A stretch of DNA of 64,000 nt from Pelobacter sp. UBA6093 (GTDB lineage Bacteria; Desulfobacterota; Desulfuromonadia; Desulfuromonadales; Syntrophotaleaceae). This document shows, piece by piece, positions 52,600 to 60,307 of the stretch. The translations under genes and the position numbers were made by a program. Every line of letters begins with the position of its first letter. The first letter of the stretch is position 1. The stretch covers positions 9,796 to 73,795 of the forward strand of contig DIWZ01000014.1 in the NCBI GenBank assembly GCA_002435955.1. The letters are read 5' to 3'. The notes below the pieces were generated by a model. It was not told where the DNA came from, made no database searches, and worked only from the letters and a program-made list of their open reading frames with translations.

Positions 52600-54387
52600 A
52601 TGGGCGATAGAGCAAAGATCACCGGCATGGGAGCGATCCGTCACTCAGGAGGGGTTGCGTTTCGCGTCTGGGCACCTCATGCAAAGCGCGTATCCGTCAT
52701 TGGCTCGTTCAACGAATGGGACCCCGACAAACATCCCATGCAAGCCGAGGAGAGCGGCTACTGGTACGCTGATGTGTCAGAAGCCCATGTCGGCGACCAG
52801 TACAAGTTCCAGCTGACCACGGAGAAAGGCGACTACCAGCGCATCGACCCTTATGCCCGCGAGGTGACCAGTTCGGTGGGCAACGCTGTTGTCCACGACC
52901 CTCATTTTGATTGGGAAGGCGACGATTTCCAACTCGCGCCGTGGAACGAGCTGGTCATCTACGAACTGCATATCGGCACCTTTGGTGACCAGGAGGATGT
53001 CAATCAGGCGGGCGAGTTCCCGTCCGTGTCGGCGCGCCTGGACCATTTGAAAAGGCTGGGCGTCAATGCGCTCCAGATTATGCCGGTGGGCGAGTTTGCG
53101 GGCGAAAGATCGTGGGGCTACAACCCTGCTCACATTTTCTCGGTCGAGAATGCTTACGGAGGCCCGTTGGCGTTCAAGCAGTTCGTCAAACGCGCACACC
53201 AGGAAGGCATGGCGGTGATCCTGGACGTTGTTTACAACCACCTGGGTCCGAGCGACCTCGATCTTTGGCAGTTCGATGGCTGGTGCGAGAACGATCGTGG
53301 CGGCATCTACTTCTACAACGACCACCGGGCCCATACGCCGTGGGGAGAAACCCGACCCGATTACGGTCGCGACGAGGTCCGTCATTACCTCCGCGATAAC
53401 GTCCTGATGTGGCTTGAGGAATACCACGTTGACGGCATCCGTTTTGACTGCACCCAATTCATTCGCACCATCAGCGGATCCGACGAGCATGATCTGCCGG
53501 AGGGATGGAGCCTGCTCCAGTGGATCAATAGCCAGGTGGCGCAGAAATTTCCCGGTCGGATCACCATTGCCGAGGATCTGCAGAACAACAGGTGGCTTAC
53601 CAGGGACGTTGGCGCCGGGGGAGCCGGGTTCGGCGCGCAGTGGGACGCTATGTTCGTCCACCCCATCCGCCAGGCGGTCATCACTCCGCAGGACCAGGAA
53701 CGATCCCTTGCCGCCATCCGCGAGGCTATTGTCTACCGCTACAACGATGATGCCTTTGACCGGGTCATCTACAGTGAATCGCACGACGAGGTGGCGAACG
53801 GCAAGTCCCGTGTGCCCCAGGAGATCAGCCCGAACGACCCCACTGGATGGTATGCACGCAAACGCTCGACGCTGGCCGCCGCCATGGTCTTTACCGCCCC
53901 GGGTATCCCCATGATCTTCCAGGGCCAGGAATTTCTCGAAGGAGGATGGTTTCGCGACACGGTTCCGGTCGATTGGGACCAGCGGGATGAGTTTCATGGC
54001 ATCGTGCGCCTCTACCGCGATCTCATCCGATTGCGAATCAACCACTCCGGCTTTACCCGTGGCCTCTGCGGGCAGTTCACCCAGGTCTTTCACTTGAATG
54101 AAGAACGCAAGGTTATCGCCTTCCACCGCTGGGACAAGGGCGGCCCGGCGGATGATGTCGTGGTCGTCGCCAACTTTTCCCACCAGCCCCAGGATGATTA
54201 CATCATCGGTTTCCCGACCTCAGGGACCTGGACTCTCTTGTTCAACAGCGATTGGCAAGGCTACAACGACGACTTCCAAAGTCATCCGAGTACCAACGTC
54301 GTTGCCGAACCGGGTAAGTATGACGGCATGTCCTGCCACGGTACGCTTTCCATTGGTCCTTACAGTGTGCTGATCTTTTCGCAATGA
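52600..54387 (+). CDS. GH13-family glucanotransferase/hydrolase (branching-enzyme-like)
   Basis: A 595-residue alpha-amylase superfamily enzyme. It has an N-terminal CBM48/early-set domain (~13-95, FRVWAPHAKRVSVIGSFNEW), a (beta/alpha)8 barrel (~115-500) and a C-terminal beta domain. Catalytic residues are visible: nucleophile Asp in GIRFDCTQFI, acid/base Glu in TIAEDLQ and transition-state Asp in YSESHDEV. The architecture resembles alpha-1,4-glucan branching enzyme and maltooligosyltrehalose trehalohydrolase; the sequence alone does not choose between them. The ATG at 52600 has GGAGG eight bases upstream. Trehalose or glycogen metabolism would fit the stress-related neighbours. Confidence 0.87.
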   Translation: MGDRAKITGMGAIRHSGGVAFRVWAPHAKRVSVIGSFNEWDPDKHPMQAEESGYWYADVSEAHVGDQYKFQLTTEKGDYQRIDPYAREVTSSVGNAVVHDPHFDWEGDDFQLAPWNELVIYELHIGTFGDQEDVNQAGEFPSVSARLDHLKRLGVNALQIMPVGEFAGERSWGYNPAHIFSVENAYGGPLAFKQFVKRAHQEGMAVILDVVYNHLGPSDLDLWQFDGWCENDRGGIYFYNDHRAHTPWGETRPDYGRDEVRHYLRDNVLMWLEEYHVDGIRFDCTQFIRTISGSDEHDLPEGWSLLQWINSQVAQKFPGRITIAEDLQNNRWLTRDVGAGGAGFGAQWDAMFVHPIRQAVITPQDQERSLAAIREAIVYRYNDDAFDRVIYSESHDEVANGKSRVPQEISPNDPTGWYARKRSTLAAAMVFTAPGIPMIFQGQEFLEGGWFRDTVPVDWDQRDEFHGIVRLYRDLIRLRINHSGFTRGLCGQFTQVFHLNEERKVIAFHRWDKGGPADDVVVVANFSHQPQDDYIIGFPTSGTWTLLFNSDWQGYNDDFQSHPSTNVVAEPGKYDGMSCHGTLSIGPYSVLIFSQ

Positions 54388-54764
54388 TAGGTGCAGCTGT
54401 TTTACCCATGTTTCAGCTCCTTTTGGGCTCTTGGCTACGACTATGAACCTTGATGGCGTCGCAAAAAGTCCGCCCTGCGGCGTTACGGCGTTTTTTCAGA
54501 ACTTCGACATACTATATGTATGCCTTCACCCCTGAAAAAACACCAAGCCTTGTAGGACGAAATTTTTCTTAGCCATCCTATAAGTTTTTGCGAATGCATC
54601 AACCTTCAAACGAGGTAAAATCGGTTCTCAAACATCCAGATTTTTGCTTCGGCCCGGATAGGCCGTAGCTGATTTCACGGCGCAGGACGATATTCCCAAA
54701 AGTGGGTATAGGTGCTGCAGCGTCTCTGTGTCGCAATGCAATGATTGGAGGGACCCAAAAGACT
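54388..54764. other. Intergenic region containing a palindromic repeat
   Basis: Apart from the repeat at 54451-54601 and a GGAGGG before the permease gene, no gene or clear promoter is seen. Confidence 0.5.
54451..54601. repeat. 151-bp nested palindromic (MITE-like) element
   Basis: The ends are TGATGGCGTCGCAAAAA and its imperfect inverse TTTTTGCGAATGCATCA. Inside are a perfect 10-bp pair GTTTTTTCAG / CTGAAAAAAC (54490-54499, 54532-54541) and a central CATAC-TATAT-GTATG. It has no coding capacity. The left end recurs inverted at 49569-49585. Confidence 0.7.
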
Positions 54765-55898
54765 ATGGCTGACGAGACTAACGGGCAGAGCAGGGAGCAG
54801 GTCAAACTGGAGCGTAGGGCATTTCTCACGGTGCTCGTTGTGGTGACCCTGCTGTTTCTTTTCCTGCTCAAACCATTTTTTGGTGCGATATTCTGGGCGT
54901 GCATCATCGGCCTGATTTTTCATCCCCTGCACCGCCGTTTTCTTAAGCTCTGGGGGCCGCGGCCCAATCTGGCGGCGCTGGCCACGTTGATGGTTTGCAT
55001 GGTCATCGGCATCATTCCGTTGGTATTCGTTGTGGGCTCATTTTTTCAAGAAGGCGCCGGCCTGTACCAGCGCCTGGAGAGCGGAGATCTTGATCTTGGC
55101 AGTCGTGTCGAACAAATTCGAGACGCGTTTCCAACGGCCAGGAGGCTTCTGGAAGGTTTGAATTTCGACCTGAACATGGCCAAGGATCAACTCTCCAAGG
55201 CGGCTCTCACCGCCAGTCGTTACATCACCCAGCACGCCGTGCAGATTGGTCAGGGTACCATCCAGTTCTTCGTCAGCCTTGGCCTGATGCTCTACGTGGC
55301 GTTTTTCATGCTGCGCGACGGGCGTAAACTGATAGATCTGCTGGTCCGCGCCCTGCCGCTGGGGGATGAACGGGAACACCTGCTTTTTGACAAATTCGCC
55401 GAGGTTGCCCGGGCAACCGTTAAAGGCAATCTGGTGGTCGCCGCCTCCCAAGGGGCGTTGGGCGGGATTATCTTCTGGATCCTCGGCATTCCGGGCGCGC
55501 TGTTATGGGGGGTGGTGATGGCTGTGCTGTCTCTGATCCCGGTGGTCGGGGCTGCCTTGATCTGGGGACCGGTCGCGATCTACCTGTTCGCCATCGGTGA
55601 ATGGGTTCAGGGGCTGATTCTGGCGGGATTTGGGGCGGGTGTCATCGGCCTGGTCGATAACATTCTGCGCCCGATTCTGGTGGGGCGCGACACGAAGCTG
55701 CCCGACTATATCGTTCTGCTGTCGACGCTTGGCGGCTTTATTCTGTTCGGCATGAGTGGCTTCGTGATTGGTCCGTTGATCGCGGCCCTGTTTGTGGCAT
55801 TCTGGGAAATTTTCATGCGGGAATTCAATGCGCCGCAAACTTCGATACCGAAGGATGCATCCGTTGCGGATGAAGCGCATGTCGATGAGCAGGGATGA
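54765..55898 (+). CDS. AI-2E-family membrane protein
   Basis: A 377-residue member of the PF01594 family (AI-2 exporter-like, PerM/YdiK type). About eight helices are visible, with the conserved C-terminal block GVIGLVDNILRPILVG and the helix GGFILFGMSGFVIGPLIAALFVA (given as LFGMSGFVIGPLIAAL). Family members have been assigned autoinducer or ion transport; the substrate here is unknown. The ATG at 54765 begins the charged N-terminus before the first helix; GGAGGG lies 13 bases upstream. Confidence 0.88.
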   Translation: MADETNGQSREQVKLERRAFLTVLVVVTLLFLFLLKPFFGAIFWACIIGLIFHPLHRRFLKLWGPRPNLAALATLMVCMVIGIIPLVFVVGSFFQEGAGLYQRLESGDLDLGSRVEQIRDAFPTARRLLEGLNFDLNMAKDQLSKAALTASRYITQHAVQIGQGTIQFFVSLGLMLYVAFFMLRDGRKLIDLLVRALPLGDEREHLLFDKFAEVARATVKGNLVVAASQGALGGIIFWILGIPGALLWGVVMAVLSLIPVVGAALIWGPVAIYLFAIGEWVQGLILAGFGAGVIGLVDNILRPILVGRDTKLPDYIVLLSTLGGFILFGMSGFVIGPLIAALFVAFWEIFMREFNAPQTSIPKDASVADEAHVDEQG

Positions 55899-56022
55899 GC
55901 AGCGTAGGACTTGGCACAGGTTCACGGCGGCCGAGTTCGTCGCTGTACCGGTCACGGACAGACCCCTGGTTCAGGCAGAAGTTTTCAGCGGTTGTTGGAG
56001 ATAGGGCAGGGGGAAGGGAGGC

Positions 56023-57243
56023 TCAAGCTGTCGCCTGGCGTTTTCCCCGTGGCAGGGACAGCGACAGGACAGCCGCCGCCAGCAGCAGGGCCACCGAGGT
56101 CCACAAACAACCGGTCAGCCCGGCCAACTGGAAGATGATGCCGGAAAGCAGGGTGCCGACCAGCCGCCCGGCGGCGTTGGCCATGTAGTAAAAGCCAACC
56201 GTGAGAGCCACCTCGTCGCTCTCGGTGTAGGCCAGCACCAGGTAGCTGTGCACTGCCGAATTCAAGGCGAAAATTATGCCGAACAGGGCCAGTCCCGCCA
56301 CCACCGTCAGCCAGGGCGAGAGCCCGGCATGCACCCCGACGGCGATCAGTCCGGTCAACCCGGCCAGGGCAAAGGCACCCAGGCTTGCCGTGCCCCCTTG
56401 CGGGGTGCCGCCGGCGAGTCCGCGATTCAGCAATTTGGGAGCCAGTGATTGCACACCGCCGTAGCCGATCACCCACAGGGCCAAAAACCCGCCCACCTCA
56501 GCATGGCTCCAGCCGAGACTGGCCGACAGAAACACCGGCAGTCCGACCACGAACCAGACATCGCGTGAGCCGAACAGGAACAGCCGTGCCGCCGAAAGCA
56601 GATTTATATTGCGGCTTTTGGAGAGGATTTGGTTAAATTTGACCTTTTTCTTCGATCTGCCCATCTCCCGCGGCAGGGAGATGACCGAACCCAGCAGTAC
56701 CAGCGCCAGGCCGCCCGCCATGACCAGCAGCGCCGTCTTAAAGCCGAGCCAGACAAGGAGCACCCCGCCGAGGAAAAAGCCCGCCCCCTTGAGGGCGTTC
56801 TTCGAGCCGGTGAGAATCGCCACCCACTTGAACAGCGTGCCCTGGGCATCCTCGGGGATCAGCACCTTGATGGCGCTTTTCGAGCTCATCTTGGTCAGAT
56901 CCTTGGCGATCCCCGACAGCGCCTGGGCTCCCATCACATAAGCCACCGACAGGGCGACGGACCAGCCCGGATCGAGCAGGGCCAGCGCACAAAGCGCCAC
57001 CACCTGCAAAGCCAGGCCGGCGAACAGGGTGATTTTAAGACCCATGTGGGTGGCGATCCAGCCGCCGACCAGATTGGTGACCACACCGAAGAATTCGTAA
57101 AGCAGAAACAGGAAGGCGATCTGCACCGGGCTGTAACCCAGCTCGTGAAAGTGCAGCAGCACCAGCATGCGCAGCGCGCCGTCGGTGAGGGTGAATCCCC
57201 AGTAGGCACCGGTTACCAGTACATAATTGCGCAGATCGCTCAT
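56023..57243 (-). CDS. arsJ: ArsJ, 1-arseno-3-phosphoglycerate exporter (MFS)
   Basis: A 406-residue, 12-helix major facilitator (YVLVTGAYWGFTLTDGALRM at the N-terminus, then GGWIATHMGLK, the MFS loop 2-3 motif). The N-terminus and the tight coupling to GAPDH identify it as ArsJ, which exports the arseno-sugar acid made by GAPDH from arsenate. The ATG at 57243 overlaps the GAPDH stop (ATGA). It ends the four-gene operon; its 3' end converges with the AI-2E gene and no terminator is obvious. Confidence 0.9.
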   Translation of the reverse strand: MSDLRNYVLVTGAYWGFTLTDGALRMLVLLHFHELGYSPVQIAFLFLLYEFFGVVTNLVGGWIATHMGLKITLFAGLALQVVALCALALLDPGWSVALSVAYVMGAQALSGIAKDLTKMSSKSAIKVLIPEDAQGTLFKWVAILTGSKNALKGAGFFLGGVLLVWLGFKTALLVMAGGLALVLLGSVISLPREMGRSKKKVKFNQILSKSRNINLLSAARLFLFGSRDVWFVVGLPVFLSASLGWSHAEVGGFLALWVIGYGGVQSLAPKLLNRGLAGGTPQGGTASLGAFALAGLTGLIAVGVHAGLSPWLTVVAGLALFGIIFALNSAVHSYLVLAYTESDEVALTVGFYYMANAAGRLVGTLLSGIIFQLAGLTGCLWTSVALLLAAAVLSLSLPRGKRQATA

Positions 57244-58250
57244 GGCAGGTTGAATGCTACCTTCTTGCACAGTTCCATCATGCGGTGAGCGTAGCCCATT
57301 TCGTTATCGTACCAGATATAGACTTTGAGCTGGGTGCCGTCGACCACCATGGTGCTGGGCGCATCGACGATGGCCGAGCGGGGATCACTCTTGAAATCGA
57401 CAGAGACCAGGGGGCGATATTCGATGCCGAGAATTCCATTCAGATAAGAGTCGGCCGCTTCCCGGAACAACGCGTTGACTTCCTCGGCTGTAACCGGCCG
57501 CTGCATCTCGAACACCGCATCGGTGATGGAGCCGGTGAGCAGAGGCACCCGTACCGCATGCCCGTTGAGTTTGCCCTTTAGCTCCGGATAGATCAGGGTG
57601 ATGGCGGTAGCGCTGCCGGTGGTGGTGGGAATCAACGACATACTTGCCGCTCGCGCCCGGCGCAGATCCTTGTGCGGGGCATCGACGATGACCTGGGTGT
57701 TGGTCATGTCGTGAAGCGTGGTAATCACCCCGTGTTCGATGCCGATCTGCTCATGCAGCACCTTGACCACTGGTGCCAGGCAGTTGGTGGTGCAGGAGGC
57801 GGCGGTGAGCAGATGGTGTTGTTGCGGGTCATAGAGGTGGTCGTTGATCCCCATGACGATGTTAAGAGCGCCCTGTTTGACCGGCGCGGCGACGATGACC
57901 TTTTTCACGCCACCGTCGAAGTAAGGCTGCAGCAGTTCCGGGGTGCGGAAGCGTCCCGAGGACTCGATAACGATATCCACCCCGTATTCCTTCCAGGGCA
58001 CTTCACCGGGGCTCTTGTATTCGCTGAAACCGATCCGCTTGCCGTCGATCACCACGGCGTCCGTTTCCGCGCTGAACGTGCGGGACCAGCGACCGTGCAC
58101 GGAATCGAATTCCAGCAGATGGGCAGCGCACTCGGCACCCCCCTTGATCTCGTTGATGTGAACGATGTCGAATTCCGGCCAGTCCCAGGCGGCACGCAAC
58201 GCCAGACGTCCCATGCGGCCAAAGCCGTTGATGCCGATGCGGATGCTCAT
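57240..58250 (-). CDS. ArsJ-associated glyceraldehyde-3-phosphate dehydrogenase
   Basis: A 336-residue GAPDH with the NAD motif INGFGRMGR (7-15) and the active-site ASCTTNCLAP (Cys153). The INEIKGGAECAAHLLEFDS segment, given here in part as INEIKGGAECA, is typical of the version paired with ArsJ. In the known pathway it uses arsenate in place of phosphate to form 1-arseno-3-phosphoglycerate, which ArsJ pumps out. The ATG at 58250 has AAGGAG eight bases upstream. It lies 180 bp after the permease gene, a gap that contains a small repeat. Confidence 0.92.
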   Translation of the reverse strand: MSIRIGINGFGRMGRLALRAAWDWPEFDIVHINEIKGGAECAAHLLEFDSVHGRWSRTFSAETDAVVIDGKRIGFSEYKSPGEVPWKEYGVDIVIESSGRFRTPELLQPYFDGGVKKVIVAAPVKQGALNIVMGINDHLYDPQQHHLLTAASCTTNCLAPVVKVLHEQIGIEHGVITTLHDMTNTQVIVDAPHKDLRRARAASMSLIPTTTGSATAITLIYPELKGKLNGHAVRVPLLTGSITDAVFEMQRPVTAEEVNALFREAADSYLNGILGIEYRPLVSVDFKSDPRSAIVDAPSTMVVDGTQLKVYIWYDNEMGYAHRMMELCKKVAFNLP

Positions 58251-58360
58251 GGAGTACTCCTTGGTTGTTGTGGAGGTTTCACCGGGAAAAAGCATATCCG
58301 GATAAGCGGATAAGGTCAACCCGCAATATGGCTCCGGGCGGGAAGTTTTTGCCGCCCCAT

Positions 58361-58390
58361 GGCCCATAGGACCCATGAGTCACATGGGCC
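58361..58390. repeat. Short inverted repeat between the permease and GAPDH genes
   Basis: GGCCCAT (58361-58367) and ATGGGCC (58384-58390) pair. The stretch between and around them consists of degenerate CCCATRGG-type units. It may be a transcript structure that separates the two gene pairs of the operon. Confidence 0.45.
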
Positions 58391-58430
58391 CCACGGGGGA
58401 TAGGGGGCGAATCTGCGGTCGGCAGGGATT

Positions 58431-59510
58431 TCAGGCTCCGCTGCAGCAGGTTGCTTTCGTTTTGGGTCGCGGCCAGTAGCAGCGGGCCAGCAACAGCAGC
58501 AGCGTCACGGCCGCAACCACCATCACGGGGGATTCGGCGGCCGCGCCGGAGTCGCTGACCCAGCGGCTGATGTCGAGGCCGGCCCAGGCATAGAAGCGGT
58601 TGGTGATCCAGCCGAGGGCGAGGGAGCAGCAGGCGATGACACACAGGTAGATGACCGCCGCCTTTTTGCCCAGATATCGGGCCACCACGGTGATGGTCGC
58701 CGGGTTAGTGGCCGGTCCGGCAAGCAGGAAAACCAGGGCCGCGCCTGGTGAGAGCCCCTTGAGGACCAGCGCGGCCGCGACCGGAGTCGAGGCGCTGGCG
58801 CAGATATAGAGCGGAATTCCCACCCCCAGCATGATCAGCAGGGACAGCCACTCGCCGCTCAAATAGCGCATAAAAAAATCGTCGGGGACGAAATAGCTGA
58901 TGGCTCCGGCAATGGCGATGCCGATCAGCAGCAACTTGCCGATATCCCCCAGCAGATCCCCGAAAGCATAGGCCAGTCCGTCCTGCAACCGGCGGCCCAG
59001 GGCTGAACGGGATGCGGGTGCGGGCCGGTTTTCACTGCAGGAAGCAGCACAGCCACAGTTGCTCTGCCGATGGTCGGAGGCGGGCTCCGCCGCGTCTTCA
59101 GGCAGACGGTTGATCAACAATCCGGTCACCACGGCGGTGAAAAATGCCGCGATCGGCCGCAACAGGGTCATGACCGGATCGAGGAGGGCCCAGGTAATGG
59201 CCATGGAGTCGACGCCGGTTTCGGGTACCGAGATGAGAAAAGCCGCGGTAGCCCCTTTGCCCGCTCCCTGCTTGCGCAGTCCGATGGCAGCCGGGATCAC
59301 CCCGCAGGAGCACAGCGGCAGGGGGATGCCGAACAACGAAGCTTTAAGCACCGAGGCGGCACTGTTGTTCCCCAGGTGGCGGGCCACCACGTCCCCGGGC
59401 ACCAGGGCCTTGAGCACCCCGGCGGCAAAAAATCCGAACAGCACGAAGGGGGCCGATTCGGCCAGAATTTCCCAGCATGCCGCCAGGATCCCAAGAATTA
59501 TTTCAACCAT
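58431..59510 (-). CDS. SO_0444-type Cu/Zn efflux permease (DUF318/ArsP superfamily)
   Basis: A 359-residue permease of the PF03773 superfamily, with ~8-10 helices in two halves. The paired conserved motifs are PLPLCSCGVIPAA (~62-74) and LYICASASTPVAAALV (~234-250), with GPATNPATI following. A cysteine-containing linker (CGCAASC, ~150) and a C-terminal CCSGA could bind thiophilic metals. ArsP members export methylarsenite, and SO_0444 members are annotated as Cu/Zn exporters; the sequence fits the latter better. The ATG at 59510 has GAGG eight bases upstream. It follows the repressor by 42 bp. Confidence 0.82.
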   Translation of the reverse strand: MVEIILGILAACWEILAESAPFVLFGFFAAGVLKALVPGDVVARHLGNNSAASVLKASLFGIPLPLCSCGVIPAAIGLRKQGAGKGATAAFLISVPETGVDSMAITWALLDPVMTLLRPIAAFFTAVVTGLLINRLPEDAAEPASDHRQSNCGCAASCSENRPAPASRSALGRRLQDGLAYAFGDLLGDIGKLLLIGIAIAGAISYFVPDDFFMRYLSGEWLSLLIMLGVGIPLYICASASTPVAAALVLKGLSPGAALVFLLAGPATNPATITVVARYLGKKAAVIYLCVIACCSLALGWITNRFYAWAGLDISRWVSDSGAAAESPVMVVAAVTLLLLLARCYWPRPKTKATCCSGA

Positions 59511-59552
59511 GTAGTCAACCTCTGTCGATGCGTTTGAGTTTTTACAAAAAAG

Positions 59553-59906
59553 TTATCCTTCCTGCACATGTCGGATTCCTTCCTCGAAGAGTGTGCGCAC
59601 ATGCGCGTCGTCCAGGGCGTAATAGACCATCTTGCCGTCCTTGCGCGAGGTGACCAGTCGTGCGGCCCGCAGCAGGCGCAGTTGGTGGGAAATCGCCGAG
59701 GCGGTGGTCTCGACCACGGCGGCGAGATCGCAGACGCACAGTTCCTCGCCGGCAAGGGCCTGCAGGATGCGGATCCGGGTCGGCTCGCCGAGCACCTTGA
59801 AGATGCCGGCCAGCTCGGCGATGGTGCGCTCATCGGGCATGCGCCCCCTGGCCCTGGCGACCCGGTCCTGGTCCACGTAATTGATCTGGCAGATATCGTC
59901 CGGCAT
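59553..59906 (-). CDS. ArsR/SmtB-family metal-responsive repressor with alpha3 and alpha5 sites
   Basis: A 117-residue winged-helix repressor. Two metal sites are visible: the alpha3 CxC site ELCVCDL (as in ArsR and CadC) and a complete alpha5 site DAH-x10-HVQE near the C-terminus (D-x-H-x10-H-x2-E, as in SmtB and CzrA). Possession of both points to Zn/Cd/Pb sensing of the CadC/ZiaR kind more than to arsenite. A TGAACA-N2-TATTCA operator lies in its promoter. It is the first gene of the operon with the permease, GAPDH and arsJ. Confidence 0.9.
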   Translation of the reverse strand: MPDDICQINYVDQDRVARARGRMPDERTIAELAGIFKVLGEPTRIRILQALAGEELCVCDLAAVVETTASAISHQLRLLRAARLVTSRKDGKMVYYALDDAHVRTLFEEGIRHVQEG

Positions 59907-59920
59907 AATTCCTGATCGTG

Positions 59921-59934
59921 TGAATAGGTGTTCA
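59921..59934. promoter_or_regulatory. SmtB/CadC-type operator
   Basis: On the minus strand TGAACACCTATTCA, a perfect match to the TGAACA-N2-TATTCA core of SmtB-family operators, located just after the predicted transcription start of the repressor operon. Confidence 0.8.
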
Positions 59935-59944
59935 AGCGTTTAGT

Positions 59945-59974
59945 TTTATATCCCTATTGCCCAGGGTCTGTCAA
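59945..59974 (-). promoter_or_regulatory. Sigma-70-type promoter of the repressor-arsJ operon
   Basis: Read on the minus strand: -35 TTGACA (59969-59974, perfect), 18-bp spacer, -10 TATAAA (59945-59950, 5 of 6). Confidence 0.75.
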
Positions 59975-60307
59975 GCCGTGCATGCCGCTTCGTTACGGCG
60001 GTCATGGTTATCGATAGGTCGCATATCTCCAACGAAAAATGACAGGGTCCCCGTGTTGTGTCAAAATGACTCCATGCCGCGGAGTGAATCACGCCGAGCC
60101 GGGTGCGACATCTTTTTGCCAGACCCCAGGCAAGGTCATGCACGTTTGATAACATTGGAGTCGCGGGATCATTTCGCCCTACGCGCGGGGGATAATTTTC
60201 GCCGTGCAGCTGCTCTCGGTCACTGTGACCCGAGTTGTTTTGGCCAGGTTTTATGTGGCGACGGGAAAGGATGCATCCCCCGTGGAGCCCAAAGGGAGGG
60301 TGTGAGG

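Larger units (their letters stand above)
59907..60307. other. Divergent regulatory region between repressor and TVP38-oxidoreductase fusion
   Basis: It contains the repressor's promoter and operator. From about 59990 to 60290 no gene is seen; the open frame there has no support. GGGAGGG at 60294-60300 is the ribosome-binding site of the next gene. No clear plus-strand promoter was found. Confidence 0.5.

Noticed and set aside
52777..54183. 468-codon minus-strand frame opposite the GH13 gene
   Set aside because: The GH13 frame carries all catalytic motifs; the antisense has none.
57240..58250. Glycolytic GAPDH as the only role
   Set aside because: ATGA overlap with arsJ and the ArsJ-associated N-terminal pattern point to arsenate detoxification, although glycolytic activity is not excluded.
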